In this document: in pieces, positions 38,414-51,106 of the stretch
Numbering within the stretch: position 1 is the stretch's first letter
Layout: each line of letters starts with the position of its first letter
Assembly: GCA_019022495.1 (NCBI GenBank)
Contig: JAFEKR010000017.1
Coordinates: 186,001 to 250,000 of the forward strand
DNA from: Epichloe hybrida
Lineage: Eukaryota; Ascomycota; Sordariomycetes; Hypocreales; Clavicipitaceae
Direction: 5' to 3'
Length of the DNA stretch: 64,000 bases
The notes under the pieces: model-generated
Databases searched by the model: none
What the model saw: only the letters and a program-made list of their open reading frames with translations
Told to the model about the DNA's origin: nothing
Position numbers and translations under genes: made by a program

Positions 38414-39194
38414 TGTGGATGGGACAAGGACGGCGACTTGTCCAGTTTGCTGCACTCATAGTAGCCGATAGGCCAGCGATGTGATCGGCACCTGGGGCTA
38501 GAAGCAGAATTCCGCGTTGCCCTGGATGAGGTGGATGAGGTGGATGAGGTGGATGAGGTGGATGAGGGAGGGACCAGTGTGTGGTTTGGAGGGCCTGTCT
38601 GACAGCTGAACGATGATGAATGGGACTCGGACCGGATTGGACGGGCAAGATAGCAAACAGGTCAGACAGCTGCCAACACTTGATTTATCAGTGATTTATT
38701 ATGCACATATGTACATCGAGAGAAGGGCCCAGCATCGAAGGCTAGCATAGCAACTGGGGTGCTCGGCGCTCGCTGAGTCGCTGCCGCCAACCACTACCCT
38801 GTGTCTTGGGAAGTGAACGTTGCATGGACAGCCATGGGCAGCCGCGTGGGCAGCATGTTTTGTAACGATCAGAAATATGCTGGCACGGGGTGAGCTACGA
38901 TGAGCTCCAACGAACCGCACCCCCTCCCTGTGCTCCCTCCCATCCTTTCACCCTTTCACCCTTGCCCATTTGCATGTATCATCCATGTATGTATGTACGG
39001 AGTCCACGGAGCAGACTTACATGGTCGCAACGATGCCATCGGGACCATGGAGCATCCGGAGCATCCAAACGCTCGTGCGAAGTACTCCATACATGACCGT
39101 ATATTTCTATCTGAGCTTCTCCTGCCCTCGTCTCCTTGACTGGCCCTGACAGGAGCTACACATATTTTATCACGGGTTTTCCGCCATCTGCACG
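38414..39194. promoter_or_regulatory. Shared divergent promoter of nag3 and dac1
   Basis: The 781 bp between the two start codons must hold both promoters, which suits co-induction by GlcNAc through Ron1. I found no exact Ndt80-type middle sporulation element (gNCRCAAAW) by eye. The region holds a 9-bp minisatellite (38,523-38,567) and otherwise no feature I recognise. Confidence 0.6.
38523..38567. repeat. 9-bp minisatellite, five units
   Basis: Five tandem copies of TGGATGAGG lie about 110-155 bp upstream of the nag3 start codon, within the nag3/dac1 divergent promoter. Confidence 0.9.
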
Positions 39195-40827
39195 ATGCCC
39201 ATTGCGCTCTCACCCCCGAAGCGCCCCCGGCCTAAAAACGGTCTTACCAAGTTCACCAACTGCCGCCTCGTGAGGGGCGATGCTCTGGTCACCCAGGACC
39301 TCTGGGTCAGCTCAATCACGGGCAAGATTATCAATAGCCAGGCTGCTTTTTTCGACGAACTCAATCTTCCGGATGAGACCATCGACCTCGGCGGGCGGAT
39401 TGTTTCTCCCGGCATGATCGAATGCCAACTCAACGGCGCATTCGGGTTCAATTTCTCGACTCTGCTCGACGACGTGTCCCACCCAATATGGCAAAAAGAT
39501 CAACGAGGTGAACAGATTACTCGTGCAAACCGGCGTAACATCATACCTCCCCACAATCACCAGTCAACGACCCGAGCTGTACCAAACGGTGAGGTTACCT
39601 GATTTTCCGAGCTACTGCTCTCTCTCTCTCTCGCTCAATAGCAACCCCCAATTGCTGACTGGAATTTCAGGCACTTCCATTTCTAGGTCCATCGGGGCGA
39701 AACCGAGATGCCCAAGACGGTGCCGAGTCGCTCGGTGCTCACTGCGAGGGCCCGTTCTTGAATCCTACGAAAAATGGAGTCCACAACGTCCATGTCCTGA
39801 TTGAAGCTCAGAGCTTTGCCGACATCGAGGCATGCTACGGCGCCCACAACCTGCACCCAGGGCGCGAGGGCGAACCGATACCCGTTAAATTGATCACAGC
39901 GGCACCGGAGCGCGGACACATGATGAGGCTGATTCCCGATCTGACTTCGCGGGGAATCGTCTACTCGATCGGTCATTCCGAAGCCACGTACGAGGAGGCG
40001 TCCGAGGCCGTCGGCCAGGGCGCGTCCATGATTACACACATGTTCAACGCCATGCGGCCTCTGCATCATCGCAACCCCGGTATTTTTGGTTTGCTGGGCA
40101 AGGCCGAGAATTTGACCCGTCCCTACTTCGGCGTCATCTGTGACGGCATCCACCTTCACCCTACGACGATCAAGATTGCCTTCAATGCGCATCCTGATGG
40201 CTTCATTCTTGTCACAGACGCGATGCACCTCGCTGGTTTGCCGGACGGGGCTTATCCATGGAACAACGGCGAGCAGACGTGCAACATCGTCAAGAAGGGA
40301 TCGAAGCTGCTGTTGGAGAACTCGGACACTATTGCCGGAAGGTGAGTTCCAAGTTATTTATCCGGGCTCCTCCGTTGTCGTGCACCAACTCAATCAGAGG
40401 GGCCCCGTCAGCTGTAGCATCCACAGCTGTGCAACGGTCGCACCATCCATGCCCACCGCCCCGCACCGCTTCCAAGATCCTTTACTCCGTCCATCCATTG
40501 TGAAGAGTTTCCCTTTTAAAATTGCAAAAAGTACGATTAACAGCCTCGTGTAGTTCCATAACACTAATCGAATGTGTCAACAACTTCCTGGAGTGGTCTG
40601 GCGCAACCATCCCCCAGGCGCTCAAGTCTGTGACCTCGACCCCTGCAGCCATGCTGGGGATTCAGCATGTCAAAGGAACCCTGGAGGCCGGGGCCGACGC
40701 CGACCTTGCCATCTTCTCTGACGAGGAGTCTGCTACTGGCTCTGGATCCAGGCAACTCGTGCTCGACGAAGTCTGGAAATTTGGCGCCAGGCTTTGTACC
40801 ACAGGCAACGCCGCGGCTTCCTCATGA
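39195..40827 (+). CDS. dac1: N-acetylglucosamine-6-phosphate deacetylase, with apparent 1-nt frameshift in exon 1
   Basis: Hydrolyses GlcNAc-6-P to glucosamine-6-P and acetate in the cytosol. Exons 39,195-39,588, 39,671-40,341 and 40,554-40,827 are joined by introns with GTGAGG/TTTCAG and GTGAGT/TGTAG ends. Family motifs are IVSPGMIECQLNGAFGFNFS (the HxH site as QxN, usual in NagA), AHCEGPFLNP (metal-binding Glu near 157), IGHSEATYEE (His near 233), THMFNAMRPLHHR (His near 254), ICDGIHLHP and LVTDAMHLAG (catalytic Asp near 314). Near 39,477-39,489 the frame slips. DDVS is read in one frame, and YGKKINEVNRLLVQTGVTSY follows one base out of register, with too few bases between for an intron. 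One extra C in the TCCCACCC stretch explains it. Removing one base gives 445 codons plus stop, a normal length. The change is not a C-to-T RIP mutation. Sequencing error or true inactivation cannot be separated here. Confidence 0.88.
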
Positions 40828-41249
40828 CGAAACAAGGGGACAGAATCTACCGAGTTTGATCAAGCATTCACGGTTTATGCAGCAAGGTGGGCTGGGGTTG
40901 ACCTTTGCACAGTCACTCTGACGAGCATCGTCATGAAAACCTCGGGTAAGACTGCTACTAGACTGAAGCTGTTGAAGCTGTTGAATCCATCGCGAAGACG
41001 TGGAGCACGTGCAATTGCGCATGTATATATTTTCCCCGACAGGACAGGGTTGGATCACTTCCGACGACATGAGCTGGAGAAGCAGAGCGAGGTGTGGTAA
41101 ATAAAGCGGCGTCTCCGCTTGTCCTCATCGACTCGATGCGAGCTATCCTTCACCTTGAAGTGAGATGTTTCTATGTGTTCAAAAATCGTGTCTCAGAGCC
41201 AAGGAAGCTCACGTGCTAGTACCCCCTCAGTACAGGCCGAGTTGCGCTG
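40828..41249. other. dac1 3' flank
   Basis: About 420 bp of normal composition after the dac1 stop, presumably its 3' UTR and terminator. It ends at the target duplication of the first Mutator-like element. No other feature seen. Confidence 0.5.
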
Positions 41250-41258
41250 GTTCGATCC

Positions 41259-41385
41259 CAACACGTAAACATGCAGTAGTGATTTTTCAATCATGCAGTA
41301 GTAACTAGGCCCAAAACAGAAGAAGTACCCGCGCACGTAAATTTGTAAGGGAAGTGACCTCCCGTAATTCATGCATTCCACACTA
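41259..41385 (+). repeat. Left terminal inverted repeat of MULE 1
   Basis: Begins CAACACGTAAACATGCAG and runs to CATTCCACACTA. It matches the reverse complement of about 44,077-44,203 with few mismatches. Confidence 0.9.
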
Positions 41386-44076
41386 CTAATTTCCTCTATA
41401 TACTGATTTTTTTCTTCGCGTTCTATATTATAACAAATGCCACATTGCGATAGATTTGTAAATGCTATTAACGCCGTACGTCGTACTAATATCTTAAATT
41501 AAGGGCTAATACTAGCAAGTTTAAGATATAATAACTATAATTCAAGACTATTAGTGTCTTAAAGGTTTTATATGTAATATTAGCAGTAGATAATGTAATC
41601 CCCGTATAACTATTATAAGCTTTATATTACTATAATGCTAGTAAGGTAGTAATTATTATAAGTAGTCTAATAATAAAGATATCTATTAGACCTCTTTATA
41701 TAAGAGTAAATGCCCCTTTTAAGCCTGAATTATCTATAAGAAGGATTATAATACCTATAATCTTAAGGTTATAAATTCCTCTTATAACCATAAGCAAATC
41801 TCTTCTCTTATTAGCTTAAGCATATTACAGCAAAGAAGCTAGTAAGAATTTAGTCCTATAAGGCTTCTTAAGATAATAGAAACAAAGAGTAAGGGAACTT
41901 AACTAACTATAAAGCAAATTACTAAGCAAATTACGCGTGAGTAGCCTTAACTTCTAATTAATACCCTAGATATTTTTTTCTATTAAAGAAAGCTATAATT
42001 AGGCAAATATTACGCTAGAACATTAACTTAAGCCTTTATGGAGATTCTCTCTATAGATAACCACATATTTTACTATAAAATCCATTATAGTAACATAGGA
42101 AAGATTAACTAGGTGTTCTAGACCTATTATAACTATATTAAAGATTAGAGGAGAAATCCTAAGGTATTATAGATAAATAACACATATAAGGTTAACCGCT
42201 TTAACCTCCTACTAATATAAGTTACTAGTGTCTTAGCATTATATATAAATTTTAGCGTTATATTTAAATTAGTAGCTTGCGAGGATATTAAGGCCTATAT
42301 GTGGTTTCTTTTAGCGCTTTAAGTAGTATAAGTTAAGGCTAAAATTAGTTACCTATCTATTATTATTATAGATTTCGAATCCGCGCTTAAGACCTCTCTT
42401 TAAAATATTTTCCTATATACTTAGTAGCAAATTTACGTGTAGTATATACTAAAGAATATTATGCTTAATATTAAGAAGAAATAGAACAGAAGTCTTAAGG
42501 GTTGCGAAATTATTAAGAGTTATAAGAAGAAAAAGGCATATAAGCTAATAGTAAAATAATAAGAATAATAGAAGGAAGGTAATAATAAAGTTAAGTATAG
42601 TTTACTTATAGCAGTAGGTAATAATAAAGAGGAATAAAGTGGTATTCTTATATTACAAGCACTTTAATTAACGCCTTTTTCTTCCTTTAATAATACTGCG
42701 GATAGTATTCTTAAAGCTTAGACTACTATTATAAGGGCTTCTTCAGAGGAGGAGTTTTTAGCCTAATAGAAGCATCTCTATGTGACATTTGCTAACTAGT
42801 AGCGTAAGATTAAATTCCTATATAATATCTATATGATCTACTACTAATTACTATATCTTAGCTATCCTTAACTACCTAAACAAGACCTACTTACCGTAGC
42901 AAGACTAATTTACTAACTATACCCTAAAAACCTACCTTAATTTTAGCATTTAAGCCTCCTAAAGAGTTAAGAGCTTATATTACGAGCTAAAGAGGCATGT
43001 AAGGCACCCTTTTATTAATCTCTGTAAGCTTTATAACGTGATTTGGGATATAACTTATGATTAGAAGAAGCGCCTTACTATATAATTTAATAGGGAATTC
43101 TCTTACTACAAGGTTACTTAGGATAAATTTAAAGTTATTCGGAATCTTATGCTTTATATTAGGTGGCGGCCGATGGACCTTGTGATAGAGTAAGTGAAGC
43201 TTGCCCTTAATGCCATGAAGAAAAGAGCTTAAATATAGCGTGCTATAGAGCCCTATAGTGGCTGTTTTAAAAAGTAGTTTAGGCTCCCTTATAAGCATAT
43301 AATTATTAATAGAATTAATACTAGACTTTCTCTTAAGATAAAAGATATTTACTATTATTAGTAGCTTAAAGCAATAATAGTATGTTCTTTACACTTCTTA
43401 TAAATAATAGCTAATAATTATTACAGCCTAAAGAGTAAGAGCTGCTTAATGCTTATTACAAGCCTAATCCTAATAATATATAATATTAAAGTTAACTATT
43501 AAATAAGCTAAAGCTGTACTTACTGATTAAGTCTTATATAGGTAGAATACTAAGCGTTTATAAGCGTGAGGGGAATGCGATTACTACTCTTATTTGTTAA
43601 GTTAAGGCTTTTATAGTAAGAGTATTATTAGCTATATTATTATTAAGCCGTGGTGGTGGCGGTGTTTAAAAAAGAGGGTAAAGGGCTTGTAATAATAGTG
43701 TAAAGCAAATTTAAGAGCTTTAATCCACTATAGCGAAGATAATAAGTACTATTAAGGCTCTTTAGACATTATAGCTTGTATTATAAGCTACATCACAGCT
43801 TATAACACAAGCTACCGCAATGTATAATTAGCTGTGCTATCACTAAATGCCTTCTTTGCAGGCACCTTAGCCGCCTTAAATAGTTTAAGATAGTAGGAAT
43901 TTTTACTTAATAGCCTAGGTACCTTAAGGCTATTATAATTAGTATACTACGCTAAGTCCCTTTGCTTCTTAAGAAAATCAGAGCATAGGAACTAGCTAGT
44001 TTACTTAGTGGAATTACTATAGGCCGTAATAGAAGCTCTGTATCTCTAAAAACGCGTTTTCCCTCTTGTGTGTATA

Positions 44077-44203
44077 TAGTGTGGAATGCATAAATTGCAG
44101 GAGGTCACTTCCCTTACAAATTTACGTGCGCGGGTACTTCTTCTGTTTTAGGCCTAGTTACTACTGCATGATTGAAAAATCACTACTGCATGTTTACGTG
44201 TTG
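44077..44203 (-). repeat. Right terminal inverted repeat of MULE 1
   Basis: Reverse complement of the left repeat, ending GTTTACGTGTTG, followed at once by the duplicated GTTCGATCC. Confidence 0.9.
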
Positions 44204-44399
44204 GTTCGATCCATCCAAGTCATGTCTTGTGCTGAAGGAAGGTTTGTGCAACGCTGCCGACCGGGGCGAGGCTCCAGGTGCCAGGTTTTATCATGTTAAG
44301 CTCTCAGTGGACTAAGCTGGCGATGAGAAATAATATTGGGTTACACTGATTGCGTGAGCGCGCTGGCATGTGCAGTACTTTTTTTCATGGCGTACACTA

Positions 44400-44702
44400 C
44401 GGACTACACCCCCTGAATGATTTTACAAATCTACATAACAGGGGGGGATTAAGCCAATTGACTGTCAGCAAGGAAATAAGGGAGACAGGGACCAGGATTC
44501 AAAGGTACCTTTGATCACTAGTAACCTATACGAATATGGATGTATTCTCTTATAGCGCTATACGGATTACACCCTGTGTATTTTCCTCATAGCTCTCCAA
44601 TAATAGTACGACTTTGCAGCTAATTATTCAAAGCTGTTAAAGAGGAGCGAAAAACCGGGGCATGAAGATTTATAAAATAATTCAGGGGGTAGAGTGTAGT
44701 CT
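44400..44702. mobile_element. MITE-like element, about 300 bp
   Basis: Short element with inverted ends. The left end is GGACTACACCCCCTGAATGA followed by TTTTACAAATCTACAT; the right end, reverse-complemented, is AGACTACACTCTACCCCCTG followed by AATTATTTTATAAATCTTCAT. No coding potential. A related end sequence appears at 51,332-51,846. Target duplication not resolved. The 44,213-44,399 gap between MULE 1 and this element is unremarkable single-copy-looking DNA. Confidence 0.65.
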
Positions 44703-44730
44703 TCGAATCGCAGCGTTCCGACTTCTGAAC

Positions 44731-45026
44731 TGTTGGTATCTACAGGATACCATTGACCTACGCGTAGGGTTTTTTAGGGTGGACTAAAGTGCACGTAATC
44801 ATTATATATTCTAGTTTTCTTAAGTAAGCAAAAGAGGGATTAAATAGAAGCAAAGAGGGTGCGCTATTTATCACAGGAAAGGGGCCTTAATTAGGGTCAT
44901 CAGCGAAGAGGCCACATATGCTAACCCCGATCGCGGCGCGGTTAGGCCGGATATATAGGTCTATAATATAACACGCTTACCTAATTAGAGGCGCGCACCC
45001 TTATTAATATTATGCTTATTCTAACA
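44731..45026 (-). repeat. LTR of copia F, left
   Basis: Begins TGTTGGTATCTACAGG and ends TTATTCTAACA. It pairs with 50,811-51,106 over 296 bp. Differences are mainly C/T and G/A, and this copy is the more mutated. Confidence 0.92.
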
Positions 45027-48000
45027 CTAGAAACTCTCTCTCTTTAACACAATTATTAACGCATAATATTAATAAGAGAAGTAAATAGGAATTAAGGAAT
45101 AAATAAGATTAAATAATCGCGAATAATATCATAAGAAAAGGGTAAGGGGAAGGGGTATAATAAATAACAAAATCTAATCTATAAGCCTGTGCAAGGATAA
45201 GTAAGCCTAATTCTTAACACCTTTAATTTTATTAGATTAACATAAATATTGTAATCACGTAACCTACCCTTCTATCCTAATAGTCGCCTTATTACTTGTG
45301 ATAAACCTCTTAAATGCCTTGTTTAGCAATACCTTTATAAATATATTAGCAAGGTTATTATTCCTATCAATCCATCTAATCTCGCAGATCTCTCATCGCT
45401 TATATGACTAATAAAGGGCTATAATATTAATTATAAGACGCTTCTCCTTTATAGTACTAAGCTTAATAAGGTATTTATATAAAGAGTACAAATTAGTATA
45501 AATAATAACAGGAATCATAGGGAGGTTTAATTAATAGGTAATTAACCTAAGCGTTATTAAGACCACGTAAGCTATATTAGCACTAGCAACCATGCCGTAG
45601 ATCTTAGAGGCAAGCATACTTCTTATAACTCTCTTGCTCTTAGTAAAGCTATAGTATATAATATTACCTTAGATTATAAAGGTGCTTTCCTTTTAGACTT
45701 CACTAGCTAGGATAAGCACATAGCCTAGCTAGGAAGTAAGGTCCTAGTTATTAGCAAATAATCTATCTATAAATACGAAAAGTTTTACCTTCTTAAGATT
45801 AAATAGTATAAACCTTAATCCTTAGCTTAGATTATTAATTTACTATTAAATCTATTAGTTTAGGCTCTTTATATCTTAAGGTAATAGCTCTTAGTATTAT
45901 ATAGTAATAGAGAGGTTAAAGTAAGCTTTAGGTTAGTAAATTAAGGTAATGTACGCGCCTTAAGCTTATTATTCTATATATGCCTGTTTTGAATTAGTTA
46001 GTAGGATTAACTAAAGCTTTCTACTCTAGCCTTTTTACCTTAGTATAATTATATTATTTTTAAGAGTAATAATACTACTATTAAAGGTTAGTAAATTCCC
46101 TATAGAAAGGATTTGCTTTAGTTTAGTAGCAAAAGAAGCGGCTTTTAATTAATCTTCCTCTTATTAAGAGAACTCATGGTTAGATAGTCTAATTATATTA
46201 TTAGTCTGCATCCCTATATATACAAAGGTTAGGTTCTCCTTTGTTATTACAAGCAGGCATAGGTTAAATATAGAGGTTATTATCTAGAGCATTTCTCTAT
46301 AGTAATAATAATACATTACTTACTAGTAGGTACTAGCTTCTATAATACTATATAGAGGCTTAATTACTTGCATTATTATACCTATAGGGTATAGGTAACG
46401 GATTTAGATAGGGATTTAGGCTAGGATTATATAACTAAGAAGCGTTTATGCTTATATATAGGCCTGTGTAATATTACGAAGCTAGAGGATAAGGCCTAGC
46501 AATAATAACACAGGTACTATTATAAGGATTAATTACTAGCTAGCTTGCTAGATTATCAGGGCCTATGTAAGGATCGCTAGCTTCTCCTTATTGCTATAAC
46601 CTTGGATTACAAGCCTTAACTTCTTATACGGATCTATTATCTTGCCCTTTACCTTATTAATAATACAGGAATTAAAAATTCAAACTTTACTATACTCTCT
46701 TTTATTATACTTAATAAATTCAAACACACCTTATTTAATTAGAGAATTAATCTTAGCTTTAGTAAATAGCTTAAAGGGTTTGCTAGGGGTCTTAATAATT
46801 CCTTCCTCACGTAATTAGATTATAAGCTTAAGGTTAGAGCTTTCCTTAGCTAATAGAAAGACATTGGTCTTGTTTTTTATTTAATTTATGTAATTAACAT
46901 TAGACATAATAATAGGGGGGTTCTTCTAAGGTCTTCTAGGTCCTTACCTTAGGGGATTAGCAGGAGGGATAGCTATAGGCTATAGGGAGGTATCTTAGTT
47001 ATCTATACTCTTAGGAGGTCTCTCTTTATTAGGATCTTTGTAAAAAGGCCTAATAGATATTAATCTAAAGGCCTTAGGGCCTTAAGGGAGCTTAAGAGTG
47101 CAGGTCTTGCCTTCTATAGCTAATAGCTTATAAGGGCTAGCCTATCCTTTGCCTTTACGCCACACATATATAAGTAATCCTAGCGGGAGGTTAATAGTTA
47201 TAGAGGTATTAGGACTATTTCTTATAGTAAGGGCATTACTAACTTTCCGCTAGGTATAAATACGCTTAACTTCCTTTATCACTAGTTAGATTACAAGGGC
47301 TTGCTACATGATATCTAGTAATAGAGGTAATTCCTTAACTATACAAGAATACACGCTAAAAACAAGGACTATTAGCATAAGACTATTTAATCCTATAGTG
47401 TTATTCATAGCTTTGACTACTATTTATAATGCCATGGGCTCTGGCGTTATTAGGCATTCCCGTTGGATAATATTATAGGCTCTTTAAAGCGGCCTATAAT
47501 ATCTCTTAACCTTGCTAATGCTATAGTAAGCCTTAATAGGGACGTCTTTAATCTTAATTACTATTAATAATATAAGCTACTTAAATTCCTTGCCTCTGAA
47601 GGTTATTCTAGTATCTATAATAATTAAATCCAGGGGGCCTAGATAGACATTAATCTAGCAAAGACAGAGTGCTTCCTATGTGGTCTTTATAGAGATATCT
47701 TTAATAAATCTAGCTATATTAAAGGATATAGCCGTATTAATAACTTGTAAAATAGGGTGGTTACTATTAAGATATATAATATCTATAATAATTTCGTAAT
47801 TATAGGCATATTTATCCTAAAGAGTGAATTTAAACTAATATAGGCTATCTATGTGTAATTAGCACTACTAGCAAACCTTAGTTAGTTTCTTAATAGCTTT
47901 AAACTTAACCTTATGCCCTGATTTACATAGTAAATCATAAAGATATTAAACTAAAGGGTATCTAAAGCATTAATATAATTAGTAAAGCTTAATCTCTATA

Positions 48001-50810
48001 AGATAACTCTAAGTAATACTTTCTTCTTTATTAAGAAGTATCCACGCGTACCCCTATTTGTGTATAATAGGAACCTTAATATTCCCTTGCTACAGAATGT
48101 TCTCTAATATATAAAAATCAATCTTTAGGTAGGTTATATTATTAAGGCATAAGAGAAAGGGAGTGTTTATAGGGATTACCTAAAAGAGAATAATTCTAAA
48201 TAGAGTTAGCACTTTAATTAATCTAAGTGCCTTAATTAGCTCTCTAAGGCCGAATTTAATCTTTACCTTCCTAGCATCTAACCTATTAAGTGTGATAGTT
48301 AGTATTACACTTTATAGAGCTAAGAATTAAGGGTAGCCTGCTAATGAATATCCTATAGCACCTATGTTAGCTATAATACCTTTAAAGGTTCTAGATAAAT
48401 ATTATCCTTTAAGTGTAAATACACTTAGCGCCTTATCTAGTTCCTAAAGATTAAATAAATCCTTCTTAACTAGAGTATAAGTCATTACTCTACTAGTAAG
48501 AATCTTAGTAGTTACATAGCTATTATAAGTAGTCCTATGTGTAAAGAAGCTTGTAAGCACTTAGCTATTACTATCTTCTTTACTAAAACCAAGTTCTATT
48601 AGGTATTAGTTAATATTGTTATCCTTAGCTAATTTAGAATCATTATTACCTTTATACTATATTAGGAATGTATTATATAAAGAAGCTATTAAGTCTATGT
48701 AAGAATGATTCTTAAAGTGTTAGAATACCTTCTTCTAGTCCTTATCTAAGTGTTTAGTTAACTAATAACCTTCTTTACTATATATATAACACTTTTTTAA
48801 GCGTTAAGGCTTGCTTTTTAATAAAGATTAACTATACTAGGCTTCCTTACCTTTTCTATTATACTTATAGTTAGTCTAAAAGTGTTCCTTAGTGCTAGCT
48901 TCTATAGGGAACTACTACTAATTAATTAAAGCTTTAGATTCGCTAATTAATATCCTTATTTATTCGTAAAAGCATTAGAGGTTAATAGGAGGATTAATAA
49001 TATAAGCCTTATATTCTAGGATTCCTTTACAGGCATTTAGAATCTAACTGCGGAGGTCTAATTCTAACTAGGATCCATAAGGATTTACCCTTTAGAGATT
49101 CAAAAGCTTTGTTATAAGGTCTTTAAAGCACTTAATCTTTAATTTACTAGGGTTCTCTTAGATAATTATAAGTAGTTATAATCTTCCCTATAATAGACAG
49201 TTCTTTTAATGCATATTATCTATCTTAAACTTCTACCTAATCCTACGAATAAGAGTTAGGAGATCTTAGGGGTCTCCTTAGCCTAAAAGGTTCTCTAAGA
49301 AGTACTATAAAGGTCTTCCTTTTAGTATAAACTTAAAACCATAGCCTAACTATTCTTATATAATTCCTAGTATCTTATACTTCCTTTAATAAGTTAATAG
49401 CTTAATATTAAGAATATTATACTCCCTAGCACTATACTTAATACTCTTATTACTATAGAATTTATTAAGATTAAGTAATTACTTTAATAAGGGTTAGCCT
49501 ATCTCCTAAGGGGGAATAAGAATAATTAAATCTTATAGAAGAGATACTATAGTCCTAGATTATAGAGGGGGATTATAGTGCCTTATTATAGAAGAGGAAA
49601 TAAGGGGGGTCTAGGGTTATAGTTAAGGGCTTATAATAGGGGGATTACCTCTGCTATTATACCTTTGCCTTACACTTAGCATACTTAGGGATTAGTATAA
49701 TAGAATCTAGGAATAGAATAGGAGTAATTATAGTAATTAAGGGGATTAGGGATAATATAGAGTAATTAGTTACTTTAGTTAATCTCTAAAAGAAAGGATA
49801 CTAATAAGAAGGAGGTCTTTATAGAAGTCCTTCTCCGCTATTTACCTCTTAAAGGGGGAATACTTCCTAGTAACTTCCTGTATTTCTTCTTCTTTCTAGT
49901 TATAGAATCCATTATAATTAATAATATCTTTAAGCAAGACTACTATCTTATAGTAACTCTATAGGTCTATATAGACGCTACTAAAGAAGAGAAAGTCTTA
50001 AAGACTCTTTATAGCTTTAGGATTTACTACTTAGAATATTTCTTATTTCTATTCTTTAAAGTTATTACTAAAGATAGTAAATAGGGTTTATAGGTATAAG
50101 TTCTTATATTTATAGGTTACTTTCTTAATAAGAAACTAGGCTATAAGTTCTTTAGGGGTAGTGTTTACTTTAAGATTAAATAATTCCTTATTCTCTAGTG
50201 CTTATTATATAATATATTAGTGTAAATTAGAGGAGATATAGTTAAGGAGGTATAATATAACTTATAGGTTAACTTCTCTTCTAATATCTTTAGTAGGGGA
50301 GGTATGTTTATAATTAAAAGGAATATCTTAGGTTCTAGATCCTTTTAGTTAATCTTAGTGTTTTACTATAATATTAGTGGTAGATTAAGAGGTATAGGAA
50401 ATAGAGAAATTATAGAGGTTTAAAGGATTATATATAAAGCTATTGTCTTCGCCCCTTAGTGGGTTTAATTAAATAATTAAGGATAGGTTAGGTTAGTTAC
50501 TAACTAGGCCTTAATTATTTAATAAACACGCTTCTAAGGGTTTATTTGCGTAATAGACACGCTAATTAAATAAATAAAGATAGGTTAGGTTAGTTACTAA
50601 CTAGGCCTTAATTAAGTTAATAAGCTTAGATTTAGTATAGAGCTAGTTATAGTTACTTAAGGTAAAAGGAGAGCTAGATTATACTTTTTCCTTAGCATAT
50701 TTAGTATCTTAGAGCGGCACTTCCTCTTTTATAAGGTAAGTCCTTAATACTAATACCTCTTTTGTAAACCTTACGAATCTATAGTATTTATAGAGATAAC
50801 CACTAATTAG

Positions 50811-51106
50811 TGTTAGTATTTATAGGATACTATTAACCTATGTGTAGGGTTTTTTAGGGTAGACTAAAGTATATGTAATTATTATATATTCTAGTCTTCT
50901 TAAGCAAGTAAAAGAGAGATTAAATAGAAGCAAAGAGGGTGCGCTATTTATCACAGGAAAGGGGCCTCAATTGGGGTCATTAGCGAAGAGGCCACATGTG
51001 CCGACCCTGATCGCGGCGCGGTCGGGCCGGACATGTGGGTCCACGATGCAACGCGCCTACCCAATCAGAGGCGCGCACCCTTGTTGATATCATGCTTGTT
51101 CCAACA
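50811..51106 (-). repeat. LTR of copia F, right
   Basis: Begins TGTTAGTATTTATAGG and ends CTTGTTCCAACA. The inner half is RIP-like, whereas the outer half (from about 50,990) keeps high GC, including GATCGCGGCGCGGTCGGGCC. Confidence 0.92.

Larger units (their letters stand above)
41259..44203 (+). mobile_element. Mutator-like DNA transposon 1 (MULE), RIP-degraded
   Basis: A 2,945-bp element with terminal inverted repeats of about 127 bp (starting CAACACGTAAACATGC) and an exact 9-bp target duplication GTTCGATCC (41,250-41,258 and 44,204-44,212), the size typical of Mutator-like elements. Plus-strand translation through stops at about 42,150-42,560 resembles MULE transposases: DNTYKVNRFNLL-like (read NNTYKVNRFNLLLI), IIIDFESALKTSL and YILKNIMLNIKKK. 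The interior is AT-saturated with stops, while the terminal repeats keep their GC and differ from each other at few sites. Reading frames at 41,193-41,381 (-) and 44,066-44,299 (+) that encode near-identical peptides are just the two inverted repeats. Confidence 0.9.
44731..51106 (-). mobile_element. Ty1/copia retrotransposon F (minus strand), RIP-degraded
   Basis: Direct 296-bp LTRs (44,731-45,026 and 50,811-51,106; TGTT...AACA ends) and the exact 5-bp duplication TGAAC (44,726-44,730 and 51,107-51,111) define a complete 6,376-bp insertion. Coding sense is minus. The segment at about 45,300-45,900 is collinear with the RNase H region of copia B, and the part near 46,600-46,740 has the same reverse transcriptase start as A and B. 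Its LTR differs from that of A/B/C, so it is a related but separate copia family. No frame longer than about 60 codons survives. It separates dac1 from ron1. Confidence 0.9.

Noticed and set aside
38414..39194. Ndt80/MSE-like site in the nag3/dac1 divergent promoter
   Set aside because: Only imperfect resemblances (for example GTGTGGTTTGG near 38,580); no match to the CRCAAA core was seen.
41200..41262. Possible tRNA gene ending in GGTTCGATCC
   Set aside because: No acceptor, D-arm or anticodon pairing could be found by eye, either in place or after joining the sequence across MULE 1.
41193..41381. Open frame on the minus strand, with a near-identical peptide encoded at 44,066-44,299 (+)
   Set aside because: The two frames are the inverted terminal repeats of MULE 1; the likeness comes from the repeat, not from a gene pair.
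42987..43298. 103-codon open frame on the minus strand inside MULE 1
   Set aside because: Transposase homology runs on the plus strand; this is a chance frame in AT-rich DNA.
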